From positions 120,480 to 162,778 of the forward strand of contig NW_019775937.1 of the NCBI RefSeq assembly GCF_001039355.2: a stretch of 42,299 nucleotides of DNA. Reading direction: 5' to 3'. Both the position numbers and the translations under genes were made by a program. This stretch comes from Lingula anatina (taxonomy: Eukaryota > Brachiopoda > Lingulata > Lingulida > Lingulidae). Below are positions 31,415 to 42,299 of this stretch, in pieces. Within the stretch, counting starts at the first letter, position 1; each line of letters starts with the position of its first letter. Below the pieces are notes generated by a model. That model saw only the letters and a list, made by a program, of their open reading frames with translations. It was not told the origin of the DNA and made no database searches.

Positions 31415-32082
31415 AATTTTCCACAGATAGTGGAATGCAGGGAATCTTATTTGTCTCGTTTTCTTTCATTTTAATGTGGCATTAAGACATAAGAGCTGGC
31501 TCACAAAACGAAAGACAACCAATGAAAATAGAATAAATAACTATTTCCACGCTTCATGGAAACGTATGTATCGGTAACGTATGTATCATATTAAGGTAAC
31601 AAACGACGTACAAATGAACGACGTACAAACGTGCGCACATACACATGTACAAAGTCGCACGCACTAACAAAGCCGTGACAAGAGAAAACAATCAATGGAA
31701 TCAGAAAACAACACCTTCATATTATTTGGCCATGTAGGCCTATATATCGGTAACGTATGTATCATATGAACAATTTTCACAGATAGTTGAAGGCAAGAAA
31801 TATTATTTGTCTCGTTGTCTTTCATTTTAATGTAACAATAAGACATAAGTGTTGGTGCACAAAACGAAATACAACCAATGAAAATAGTTACTATGTGGCT
31901 TGTAAATACTTTTATTTTTTAATTGTTTGTTGTCCGTTTTGTAAGCAAACGCCTTATTCTTACGGTATACAACATTACAATAAGAAGGAAAAGCAGGGCA
32001 AGTAAAGATTACTTGTCTTGAAACCGTTTGTTGAAATTCTTTAAATGATACATACGTCACCGATACATACGGTACCAAATAA

Positions 32083-32537
32083 CGTGAAGGTATTGTTTTC
32101 TGATTTCATTGTTTGTTCTCTGTTGTCGCGAGTCTGTGGTTGCGTGCGACGTTGTATATGTGCGCACGCATGTTATTACGTCGCTCATTCTTCTTTGTTA
32201 CGTTAAAATGATACATACGTTACCATAAAGCGTGTAAATATTTTTTATTCTATTTTCATTGGTTGTCTCTCCTTTTGTGCGCCAACACTATTTTAATGAA
32301 ACACAAATAAAAGACAAAAGTGTTGGCCCACAAATCGAAAGAAAACCAATGAAAATAGAATAAATATTTACACGCTTCATGGTAAAGTATGTGTCGGTAA
32401 CGTATGTATCATTTTAACGTAACAAAGAAGAATAAGCGACGTAAAAACAAGCGTGCGCACATATACAACGTCGCACGCAACCACAGAGTCGCGACAACAG
32501 AGAACAAACAATGAAATCAGAAAACAATACCTTCACG
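32083..32537. mobile_element. Foldback element copy 2
   Basis: A 455-bp near-perfect palindrome with the same termini as copy 1. Both arms keep the GTGCGCACG and ACGTCGC sections. Flanks read CCAAATAA and AATGATGC, so a short AAT-like duplication is possible but not certain. Confidence 0.9.
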
Positions 32538-32842
32538 AATGATGCGTAACTCAGTAAATTGATTCTTATGTGATTTATTTTTTCTAAGAAGCATATTTGG
32601 GTTCATATGTACTGCTCCATAAAAATTAAAATGTTAAATATATATGTACATACCTTAGTCGCCACAACTCTAGTGTTAAATATTTACAGTGCTAGAGCAA
32701 TAGGCGACAGCATGTTTTAATTGGGATGCTTTAATAATAAAAACCTCATTTATTTGGGATGAAGGTCTATAGATGGACAAAACAAAATGGTTTGTTTGTG
32801 CAATAACCTGATGATAACGTTTAGATTGCGTTAAGCCGCATC

Positions 32843-33300
32843 GTGTCTTCTCTAACACAATCCCACAGTCAGTGCTATTATTATGTAAACCAGGTGAGCA
32901 TTTTGGTGAGAGGTATTCAGATAGGACCAAGGTCAGAAGGAAGAGGAAGAAGTCTCATATGCCACGTTGCCACGATTTCTACACGTAGACTGAAATTTGG
33001 CACTGAGAACCGATGTAATTTGTTGTAAGTACTGTATAGATGATATTAGGCAACGCTGATCGTTTTATAATGACAATATTTTATTTAAAAGTATGCATTT
33101 CCCACTTCAGGCGTAATGGCTCTTGGGTACATTTTATTGACATGAGTGCCGGAATGAGCTTGAAAATAACTTTTTATGTTGCTTTTTCCAGAAGGAAAGT
33201 ATTTGCTCATAAAGAAGCAAGAACCCAAGGTCTAAACGCGTTTTCCGTCTTAAACAAAGCAAGACGACAAAGCAGGTAACTACCGTTACATTCTCAGCTC
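32843..33300 (+). other. Candidate plus-strand exons, low confidence
   Basis: An acceptor-like CAG at 32890 opens a stretch to donor GTAAGT (33023). A second, 33192-33275, lies between TTTTTCCAG and a GTAACT donor and reads RKVFAHKEARTQGLNAFSVL. Splice-like ends are present but the frames do not join convincingly and no family is recognised. Confidence 0.2.
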
Positions 33301-33802
33301 CCAATGCGTGCCTTTTTTATCTTACGACAGGGGTTTGTACATATGTATCCTGTTTATTAAAGTTAACTGACGACAAACTAGTGGTTTTTCCAGAGAACTA
33401 GCCGAGACCAGGAAAGCAAAAGTATATTTGCTAGCTAGGCACTGTCGACCTCCCTTGACTTTTCATGATTTCAATTACATACCGTCCTTCATATTGCAGT
33501 CTGAAATAAAATGCTGGCATAAAGCATTTGATTTTAAAAAGTTGAGCTTAAGTGCCAGCATTCGGATTACGAAATTATTTAAGTGTGGATGCAATGGAAT
33601 AAAGTAATTGGTAGAATCATTCTGAAGAGGTTATAATAAGCAAATGTAGCAATAAAATCCTGAATTTATATCACTCTACCCACAAAATACGCAAAATAAT
33701 GTATAACCAAGAAAGCCAAAAACCAATAAAGATTATTATTAATATTATGTATTTCACTTTGTCAAATCCTAAGATATTGTTATGAATTTTGTTTAATCCA
33801 TT

Positions 33803-34063
33803 TCATTTTACATTTAATTTCAGTGCCTCGTAACAACCGTCTACGATGAGATTGGACGCGCTCCCAGAAAAGACATCAGATTCGTGTTCGCCAGCGCCCG
33901 CACCCATGTCAACGTTGTTTTGCGTGTCGAAGTTTGTCGTATAGTCAACTTGCAGGGTTGACATTTGATTTGGTTTGAAATGTAATGTTTGCTTTAGGTT
34001 GTAATATTCTGCATCAAAACGTGCATCGAATGAAGTACAGCGTGTAACAAATGTTTTATGCAT
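33803..34063 (-). other. GC-richer open stretch, either strand, low confidence
   Basis: On plus, after TTTAATTTCAG, 33824-33961 reads CLVTTVYDEIGRAPRKDIRF and ends VNLQG at a TGA. On minus, the same DNA is open for 86 residues (ARFDAEYYNLKQTLHFKPNQ, MGAGAGEHESDVFSGSASNL). The local G+C is higher than its neighbours, so one strand may be coding. I recognise neither product. Confidence 0.3.
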
Positions 34064-36288
34064 GGAACTTCTAATAAAATGGACTAAAATCCAAGCGTCA
34101 ACCCTGCACGTTTTTGTAATTTATATTTTTTGTTTATACCCACCAGTTTTCGAATCTGAAACGACACTTTTAAAGCTATTCTAAAATAAAAAAATGCCTT
34201 GCTTAAGGGTCTATGAAAATAAAATTAATTGCAAAATTATCATTAAGTGATGTGCAGGTAGAGCACTGTGCTAGTACGACCGATTTAATGTTTTATTGTA
34301 AAATTATATGTGTGGGCAAATATGTAATAAGACGCTTTGTTATGCAAGCGAAAATGCATGTTTATTCATTAAACATGATACAAATATTGATTTTAATGAA
34401 GCAAACTTTAGAAAAAAATAAGTGGCGACTCCATTACGTAAAATGCTTACAGGAATTTTATTGTGGGTTCAATGGAAGAAATGAACGAGATGTAAATTTA
34501 CAATAAACTGTAAACGCTGAAATCCAAATATGACACTTAAGAATTAACGGCAAAATGAAATTGTAAAATGTGCTCAAGTTGTAACAGAATTGCCCACACG
34601 TATTAAAACGGTTCTTTCTAAAATTGTGAATATGCGGTTATGGCGCATGGTAAGAATAAACTTCCTTTGGGTCCCGGTGTTTTGATATACTAGTACTATG
34701 TCTGATCAGTGATAGACCCATAGTTTTATTGCTAGGAGGGGGTAGAAATATATTTTTGTTTTCAGAAAATCAAACCAGGGTTTGGGTAGTTTTTTTTTTC
34801 GAAAATAACGTTTTGTAATTAAAGAAGGAAATTTGACTTTTTGCCTTTATTTTAAAGCAAAAATGTTAAATGTTCACAAGGGGAAACAGTGCATTTTTGA
34901 AAGCGAGAAAACGTTTCCTTCTGGCATCTTTTGTCAATTAAAATGTATGTATGTAGAACTGGCATTTATCGCATCCTTTTACAACTCGAAAATTTGAAAA
35001 ATCCGTATCAAATCTGTATCGAAAACTAGTTGTCGCAAAGATCTGTTTTGGGGGTAATGGGTATTTCCTAGTAATTAAACGAACTTTTGTAGACAGTCAA
35101 CTTTTGTAAATCCTCTAAAACACTAAAATTTTCTGTTAATTGCCAATTTACTGACTNTGAAAGTTCAGTGTTTTATTTAATGTTGATCTTGTACTTGGTA
35201 CTTTCTTAATTCTATATTTCGGTCGGGATCAAGGGGTGATTGAGAACAAAAGGCCTGATTAGGTGCCAGTCCTGCACATGCTGTTGGGTTATTTTTGCTG
35301 AGTGTTTCTTCATCACTGAAAACAGATGAGTTTATGAGCATTTTCTGAGTAAATGTGCTTAGTTACTTTAAGTAAATTTGTTTTTGCATAACCGTTTCTA
35401 ATTTTGTTTCATATTGTTCTTAAAAATGACTATGACTGGCATAAGTTTGTAAAATGACCATGTCTTCATGCTGTTCTTGATTCGCACGACGCATAAATTT
35501 AAGTGTTCACTCAAAATTGTACCACCAAAATCCTATTTTAAGATTTAAAGAGAAGAAAATGACGCAAAATATGAGGTTCATATTTATTTATCTATGAAAA
35601 AAGCAAATTTACCGAACTGAGTAATGTTTGACTGCTGTTGGGTGTTGTGTGTGATCATCAGCATGGCGACATAGAGTGGGGTCATGAATGCGTTCCCGCG
35701 TGCGAGGAGAACGCTTACATGAGATGGTATGCACTTTGAATTTCGATACTGTTTCATTTTGGTACACTCATAAGACAAATACTTCAATGTCAACTTTGAA
35801 TGATGGCTGTAAAGTACATCGCGACAAATCTTCAACTTTCTCTTTTAACTCTGGGCAAAAAAAACCGAAATTTCATGTTCTTTTTTAAAATCAAAACGAT
35901 TGAACTTGAGCGACACTTTTCAAAGTGCATAAAATCTCCCATACATTTAATTGTAGATAGTTGTATTTAAGATTGATTTACATCTCGAAATGCTAAGTCG
36001 TTATGATAATAATTACTTTTCATGTACTTATGGCGCAATTGATTGTATTTCTTTTAATAAACGTACATGAAAGTTGTAATAGATGTAGTTTAAAAATGTG
36101 CAAAAATGCCGGTTGTTCATTTCTGACATTCTTTTCTTTAGCTTGACTCGAACCTTTGGTTTTCAGCTTCTTGGCAGTCTTCTTCTGCTTTATACCTGTC
36201 AGCTTGCTCTTTCTCATTCGCACGATCCTCTTATAGTAGTTAAATTGTTTATTTAGGTTTATTTTTGCAAAAGGTAATTTGCTTGGAC
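34064..36288. other. No gene recognised; one isolated N at 35157
   Basis: AT-rich DNA. A Lys-rich minus frame at 36020-36223 (KLTGIKQKKTAKKLKTKGSS) has no recognised domain. The N at 35157 has no flanking duplication, unlike those at 31384 and 37334. Confidence 0.4.
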
Positions 36289-36290
36289 CT

Positions 36291-36363
36291 AGTAGCGCCA
36301 GGAATCGAACTGGGGACCTTCTGTCTCAGAGACAAGCGCGTTACCTACTTCTCTAAGTGTTCC
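36291..36363 (-). repeat. tRNA-derived sequence (SINE head or tRNA pseudogene) 1
   Basis: On minus, an A-box-like TAGAGAAGTAGG and a B-box-like AGTTCGATTCC lie 32 bases apart, the spacing of a tRNA. Between them is an anticodon-arm-like CTTGTCTCTGAGACAGAAGG, whose loop CTCTGAG would place CUG at the anticodon. The T-stem and acceptor do not pair well, so it is probably not a working tRNA. No A-tail or SINE body is clear. Confidence 0.5.
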
Positions 36364-36440
36364 CACCCACCCTCCCCGGGTAGACTTTCTTCTTATAGTA
36401 ACCAAAGGAAAATTCTAATAGCACCCTTTTGTAATTCCAA

Positions 36441-36498
36441 AGTCCCCGAGCCAGGAATCGAACCCCAACCCCAGGCTACCACTGAGCCATGTAGCCAT
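36441..36498 (-). repeat. tRNA-derived sequence 2, anticodon arm missing
   Basis: On minus, TGGCTCAGTGG matches the pol III A box and GGTTCGATTCC matches the B box exactly. Only 14 bases separate them, against about 32 in a tRNA, so the anticodon arm has been lost. It lies in the same orientation as copy 1, about 140 bp away. Confidence 0.55.
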
Positions 36499-37063
36499 CA
36501 GGAAAAACGCTAAGACATTTATATTCACTAAGTTTTTTTTATTAAGAGCAATTCAAATTTATTTTGCTGTATTCAATTATATATAGAACATATATCTATA
36601 AAACATCTTTGTCTTGTCTTTTTATTACTACAAGTATCTGTGAGAATATTATGATGTCTGCATTTAAATTCACTTACAGGTGTAAAATATATAACGTTCT
36701 TATCTATTTGACTTGAAAAATAAACTGTCTGCCACATTAATTGTCTTTTGTTTGATCGTAATGAAACAAACAAAATATTTCAACTTCTTCATTAAAAAAA
36801 AAACAATGGTGGATCTAGTCTCCGCCCTCCCCGAGGAGAGAGACCCATTCTGGACTCATATGATCAGGTCCTCAAAATACTCCATCTCGCCCCAAATGTC
36901 AACATCAAATGTCAACATCTGACCCCTTTAAAATGTCCTGGATCCGCCATTGTTTTTCTCCATATAACAATGAAAATTATGAGATATTTATTAAATGTTA
37001 TGTTTAGAATTGCACGCTTTTTACACTCAGACACTTATCGTTGGGAGCAAAAAAAAAAAAAAA
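36499..37063. other. No gene recognised
   Basis: AT-rich, with A-runs at 36797-36805 and 37050-37063. CAAATGTCAACATC is directly repeated at 36894-36919. Confidence 0.45.
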
Positions 37064-37604
37064 GAAAAAGAAAAACGGACACGCAATTTCGTTATGTTTG
37101 GCAAAAAAAAAGTCTCAAAGGTCCTACAAAAAAACATATACAACGTTTTTTATACAGCTATTGACAAACTGGAACGACTAATGAACATTAGAAAGTAAAA
37201 TGAATATGAAATTTAAAAAAAATCCTAGCAAAAACTACTACTTCCTTTATGAAATTCGGGTTAAAATCCAATGGACAGATCAAGGTATTTCTCATATTTC
37301 CTACATCCAATTTCAATTAGAAAACAAATTACANGAAAAAGAAAAACGGACACGCAATTTCGTTATGTTTGGCAAAAAAAAAGTCTCAAAGGTCCTACAA
37401 AAAAACATATACAACGTTTTTTATACAGCTATTGACAAACTGGAACGACTAATGAACATTAGAAAGTAAAATGAATATGAAATTTAAAAAAAATCCTAGC
37501 AAAAACTACTACTTCCTTTATGAAATTCGGGTTAAAATCCAATGGACAGATCAAGGTATTTCTCATATTTCCTACATCCAATTTCAATTAGAAAACAAAT
37601 TACA
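37064..37604. other. Exact 270-bp duplication around a single N (assembly artefact)
   Basis: 37064-37333 and 37335-37604 appear identical, with only an N between them. The first copy ends ...AAATTACA and the second continues into unique sequence. Exact identity, including A-runs, and the placeholder N indicate two contig ends with an unmerged overlap. The long plus frames in this stretch are therefore duplicates of one another, and true DNA probably has one copy. Confidence 0.9.
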
Positions 37605-40138
37605 TTTACATGAAATCTGGCTTAAAATCCAAGGGACAGATCGTCATTTTTCTTATATTTCCTACATCCATTTTCAATTCGAAAAAAACCCTTCGGAACA
37701 TAAATTGTCCTAAATTCGAATAAATATCAATAATTCCTGCATCATCTGGTCGATGATGCTGTTAAGACAGAATTGCCGAAAACAGTTAAATTTGGAAAAT
37801 AAAGCAATTTTCATTCCCATAAATGTATTTGTTCAACAGATAAATGGCAAAAACATATTTCAGGATAAAACGTGTACATATTATAATGTAAGAACTACGT
37901 TCAGAGATAAGTAAAACACGAAAGTAGTTTCTTTTCCATCATATGAATGGTATTTACATGAACGAAATCAGCTTTTCAAGAAGGGATTTTTCTCAAATGG
38001 AAATGAAATTTCTTAATTCTACATACTTCACTTTTGACACAAAAAATAATCGATCTTGATTCGTAAAATGGCATCTCTTACTCAACAAGACAGCAAATGC
38101 TCAAATTTCAAGAGACGATAATCCTTTTTTCCCTTCTGAACATTGAAAGAAAGACACACAATGAACGTAAGTCGTTTTATTTTTTATTTCAGTACATTTG
38201 GAGAATGAGACTGAAGGCCGGTAAAATAAGAAATTAAGAATTCGACACCGGACTTGTAGAATTTATAAATGGATTTGATAATGTGTTCATTGGTGATTTA
38301 GGTGAAATTGTTGAATATTACAGAAAAATACTTGGCTTTAAACCGACATAAAATTTGTGTATTTTTGCGTACTTTATTCTCATCCAAACTAGAAAGTCAT
38401 CCCTTGCTGTCTTGCTGAAGAATACCACATATAGTACCATTTCACAAATGTCACGTGTGACAAACTTAACACTACGATAGTGTACAACATACTTCAATAC
38501 AATAAAGCAAGTTTTTAACTGATGGCCATGCTTTCTGATATATCATTACTTTTTAAATATGTTACATATAATTAGCAAATCACCTTAAATTCCTGATGCT
38601 ATATTGATATAAAAAAACGTAAAAGATTCCTGTGGACAGAGCGTTTTCAAACCCGTTCAGAACAGCATTTCGGGTCATCAGTTCGCCCCCTATGTATTGA
38701 AGGGTTCATCTTATAACGTGTCACACAGAAATCAATACAACCACAGTTTAGCTCACACATTTTATTGAAATGAAATGTTAAATTTTAATTTACGAATCTT
38801 GCCAATATTCGAAATGGAAGTGTATTACTATATCCCCTTAATACTTGAATTATGTTCTTTACTTAGGAAACGGACGTTTATTACTATACCTATGTCATAT
38901 TCTATAATTCCACTACCAACCGCTCACTAAATATCAACATGCCAATAGCCAGACTCTCACAAGACATTTCACAGCATTTTCCCCTCCTTGGCCATTTCTC
39001 ACGGTAAACTTCGACTGCCACTATTATTTCTACCGACGAAGTTCAAAATACTGAACATGAATTGCAACTGCATCTTCCTTTCTTTTATGAGACGTGATGA
39101 GATGACGTGAAGGAGGAAATAAATGGTACGTGGGGGAAAATGTTGGGAAATGGTCAAAACCACTTTTAAGCAAACGGGTGTCAAAATACTTTTCAAAAAT
39201 AAATCACAAGTAACTTATCACCAAATACCTAACATTGATTTCTTAACACGTTATACTGATATGGCTGAAATTACGATAATCGTATACTTAATATCTAAGC
39301 CGCCTTCGCTCCACTTCCTGATCACTCAGCACTGAGGTAGTGACGTCTCCTTCCAGGCTGTCCATCCCATTACATTCATGGTAGGGGGAGTTGACAGGCT
39401 GAAGTGACCGCCTTTCCTTTTCAACTCTAACCAATATTTTATGGATGAAACTTCATTTGTACTTTACAACATTAAAAATACATTGGACGACTTTTAATTG
39501 TGTTCAGTATATTTCAAAAAATGCCAGACGAAAATTAACTTCAGATCCTTATCAACCCCAAATAAAATTGAAACGACATTATGTAGGTCACTGGCTTTTT
39601 TGACATGACTCAATGTGGTTCACTGATTTGAATATCTGAGCAGTTTTTGCTATGTTTGACCAACTAAACCTTACGATAGAGACTGCGGTGTTTTGATTCT
39701 GATGCTGTCTCAACCATGATTGTGACGGACTCCACAAATATCACCCCATTGTGTTAGTGAAGACAAAACGCGAGGCGGGGAGGGGGGATCAAAAGTTCAT
39801 AAAGAAATTACCTAATGATCCATTGGAAATGACAAAATGATATTATAGTTTAAATTAGATGTTGACGAACCATTCAACAGGGAAAGTTGGGTTAAAAGGA
39901 AATATGCTGAAATAAAACGGCACAAATATTATGGGGGGGGGGGTATGATGATGATATAAAAGGTTGGGAAATTGAGTTTTGACTGCGTTCGGGTGTTTAT
40001 TGTTGTCCTTTAACTTTAACACACCAGGTTATACAAACTTTCCCAACTTGTACAGATTTATCTTTTCTACTTATATAACTAACCATATGTTTCAACTATA
40101 GTAGTTCACAAAGATGAACTTCGAATTCAAATATGACG
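37605..40138. other. No gene recognised
   Basis: AT-rich DNA without supportable open frames. A 12-base G-run occurs at 39931-39942. A diverged direct repeat (GAAATTCGGGTTAAAATCCA at 37522 and GAAATCTGGCTTAAAATCCA at 37612) lies next to the artefact, suggesting an old local duplication of about 90 bp. Confidence 0.4.
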
Positions 40139-40342
40139 TCTGTCGATCTATCCCTGTGGGGAGTCTCACTAGATTACTGTCAGCTTAGCCGGCTTAAGCC
40201 TCTGTCCCGCCTACTAAAAGCTGTAAGGGGGTAATTTACTATGGTGCGTGCTCGGCCGACTGCAATTTAGCGTGAACCCCCAGGGAGTTAGGTCGATCTA
40301 AATCTTAATCTCTGGATCGATCTAAATCTCTGGGAATACACC
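40139..40342 (-). mobile_element. Short MITE, left inverted copy
   Basis: Its sequence is about 85% identical, in reverse orientation, to 40718-40913. Shared words include GGGGAGTCTCAC, GATTACTGTCAG, CCCGCCTACTA, AGCTGTAAGGGGGTAATT and AGCGTGAACCCCCAGGGAGT. It ends in GATCGATCTAAATCTCTGGG then AATACA, the terminus of the other copy, but its outer end lacks the TGTATTCCC terminus. Confidence 0.8.
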
Positions 40343-40717
40343 CATATACACTGCATGCGACTATTGGTAGGCCCCAGTTAAATAAAGTTTTTATAGCCGA
40401 CTTAGTCCTTAGTACTATTATTTGCAACAAATAACACTTACTTCTGTTGGAGGATATCTTCTTTTTGTCTTATCACTGATAAAAAATATTGTCTTACTTG
40501 AAAGCTTAAATCAAATATGAAAGATCGCTCAAATGAGATCTTTTCTATTTGCCCTTTTTTTTTTTTTTTTTTGTTTTGTTTTGTTTTGTATTTTTTTTTC
40601 TTTTTTCTTTTAATATAAAATTTGAAATTTTCCTTGGTGGGATGGTGTACGTTACATTTAGTTCAATTTTGCTGAGAGGTTATAACAGGAAACTTAATGA
40701 ACTTTGTAGATTTACAG

Positions 40718-40934
40718 TGTATGACCCCATTTCCAGAGATTAGATCGATCTACTTTAGATCGACCTAACTCCCTGGGGGTTCACGCTAAATAGCTGTCAG
40801 CCGAGCGGACACCAAAGTTAATTACCCCCTTACAGCTTGTAGTAGGCGGGACGGACATTTAAGCCGGATTATCTGACAGTAATCTTGTGAGACTCCCCGC
40901 GGGGATAGATCGATCTAAAAGTTCTGGGAATACA
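40718..40934 (+). mobile_element. Short MITE, right copy with terminal inverted repeats
   Basis: About 217 bp. The right end AGATCGATCTAAAAGTTCTG then GGAATACA mirrors the left end TGTAT...CCAGAGATTAGATCGATCT, giving imperfect 28-bp termini. With the left copy it makes an inverted pair separated by 375 bp. No clear target duplication and no coding capacity. Confidence 0.75.
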
Positions 40935-42299
40935 GCCTATGATTGATATGTTTATATTTAGTACAGTGATGATTGATGGACAGGTGAGTCAGAAGACCAC
41001 GTGAGAACAGACTGTGCGTGCGGTGCGATTTAAACGGAGGAATATGTAGTCTGTGACTGCATACATACGACTGAGTGCCCAGATCAGTTTCGTTCAATAC
41101 ACTTTACAAATTTGAAGAACGTTTTCGCTAGTCTTCGAAATGACATTCTGATGTTTACTACTTAATAAAACTACATTATGAATTGAAAGACACTGTGCAA
41201 TGTATAACAGAGCATATTTGGAGTATTTTCTATAAATGACGACAAAATCTTTGCCAGTAGAGCACGTGACATGTTGTCTGTAGCAGTAGATTTGCTAACC
41301 TCTGCAGTTTTCAGATAAATATGAATTGTATATATTTTGTAAACAGAAAATAAACGGCGTTCACATTTTTGGGTTACGTTTATACTGGGACACCCTGTAT
41401 TTCTATTTGTATTAACTAAATACAATGTTTAACTTTAGGGTCTGGGAGATTAGTGGGTAAAAAAAACTTCCTTTTAATGGAAAAGGAATTGACTAAAAAA
41501 AAGAGTGTCCTTGCAAACACGTGTAGATTGTAACTGTGACACTTCGTCTGACATAAACATACAAATGTGGATTTTTTGTTATATTAATTGCAATAAATGA
41601 GAATTATTTTGTTTTCTACTAGAACTTTTTGTGTCCTACCTATATGTACCATTACGTATTTAAGATGCTGTATACAAACACCCAGTTAACCCCGGCCTTA
41701 AAGAAACAAATTCCATTCCTGTACAAAACTGCGCGATGATTTAAGTAGTTAAATATTCATGTATGTATGTATGTATGTATGTGTATGAAAGAGCATATAT
41801 GGAAGATCATAAACCACATCATTTATTATACCAAAAGTTATAGAATATTCGCATTCCCCAAGACACCCTCAGAATTTTTATATTCTAAAATTTGTTTGAG
41901 CAAAGAGTTTTATCCCATGGACTCGCAAGAATTTTAATGTATAAACGTCAATACTTTAAACTTTAAACTGATTTATCTTATGTTCTAATAATTGAATTCC
42001 TATTTTATGTAATTGAACTATTTTAAAGAACAGATTGATTTCATAACTTATTCAGTTAAATCTTCTTTATGTTGATACTAGATAATGTCATAATGTGTTT
42101 TAGTTACTTTTATCACTCTTCTATAGTCCATGTAAAATCTAACTTATATTTGCAAGAATAAATATCATAATTATAACATTATGCTGGCCTGTGAGTGGCC
42201 AACCTCGTCTGTTGTCGGTGCCATGTTATATGTGAGCTTAAATACGTATTTTGTTATATATGTCTTAAATAAATGTATTTTGAAGCCACAACCACTTTC
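40935..42299. other. No gene recognised; (ATGT)n at 41757-41782
   Basis: AT-rich sequence with a short ATGT microsatellite. Minus frames near 40915-41425 are short and unrecognised. Confidence 0.45.

Larger units (their letters stand above)
30640..32537. mobile_element. Nested cluster of foldback elements
   Basis: The whole stretch is built from one ~450-bp foldback family. Two well-preserved copies (30781-31203 and 32083-32537) lie among at least three diverged partial copies (30640-30777, 31204-31345, 31430-31730, 31790-31900 and 31900-32080). Marker words recur in both orientations: TGGTAACGTATGTATC, ACGTAACAAAGAAGAAT, GTGTTGGCCCACAAA, AACCAATGAAAATAGAATAA and CAGAAAACAATACCTTCACG. Copy 1 interrupts an older copy right after GTTGGCCCACAAA. 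No protein-coding capacity is seen. Confidence 0.85.

Noticed and set aside
35157-35157. Third contig-join artefact
   Set aside because: No repeated sequence flanks this N; it is probably a single ambiguous base.
36291-36363. Functional tRNA-Gln (CUG) gene
   Set aside because: The T-stem has mismatches, the acceptor stem does not pair and the B box lacks its first conserved G, so a tRNA-derived repeat is more likely.
37200-37713. Two consecutive identical plus-strand frames, looking like a gene duplication
   Set aside because: The identity extends through noncoding A-runs and is centred on a single N, so it is an assembly artefact; the frame is also AT-rich with no family match.
40549-40743. 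Hydrophobic plus frame rich in Phe
   Set aside because: It comes from a poly(T) tract between the two inverted MITE copies.

Overview
The window is AT-rich, intron-bearing animal DNA. There are no bacterial-style genes or operons. Short exons carry GT/AG junctions, and there are AT microsatellites, long introns and many families of transposon remnants. The mix is typical of large, repeat-rich invertebrate genomes: PIF/Harbinger, LINE, Ty3/gypsy-type integrase, pogo-like HTH, DUF6589-like, TNP2-like transposase, HECT-like, C48/Ulp1-like and P2X7-like domains. A bivalve or other lophotrochozoan is my best guess, but the sequence alone does not fix the species. I could not prove any ordinary host gene; the interval reads as intergenic or intronic DNA built up from mobile elements.

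The clearest object is an apparently complete PIF/Harbinger DNA transposon at 5083-10560. It has 15-bp terminal inverted repeats and a 3-bp flanking duplication (AAT). It carries a three-exon transposase on the plus strand (5284-7229, 440 aa by my splice model). A five-exon MYB/SANT-like partner lies on the minus strand (8413-10267, 306 aa by my model). The two genes converge tail to tail. Both reading frames stay open across every inferred splice junction, and palindromic AATCGCGATT motifs cluster at both ends. It sits inside older debris: a P2X7-like domain lies on one side and a pogo/Tigger-like HTH fragment on the other.

Layout. 1-780: TA microsatellite and a LINE reverse-transcriptase remnant. 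2790-4570: decayed DUF6589-like and integrase genes (minus). 4925-10560: pogo-like fragment and the Harbinger element. 10563-13920: minus-strand wreckage encoding P2X7-like, C48/Ulp1-like and HECT-like pieces. 14710-14990: a CAACGTTGA-type repeat. 15885-19980: minus-strand transposon-type genes (a short three-exon gene, a tandemly repeated exon, a frameshifted transposase-like gene, a zinc-finger exon cut by a LINE tail). 22866-23439: assembly gap. 23580-26320: decayed MYB-like and TNP2-like transposase genes. 26283-32540: minisatellite and several foldback (MITE-like) elements, including a nested cluster at 30640-32537. 32900-34060: weak candidate exons. 36290-36500: two tRNA-derived sequences. 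37064-37604: a 270-bp repeat around a single N, almost certainly an assembly artefact. 40139-40934: two inverted copies of a short MITE.

Among the elements, only the two Harbinger genes appear to form a working pair. In this superfamily the transposase supplies the DDE nuclease, and the MYB-like protein is known to help nuclear import and binding near the ends.
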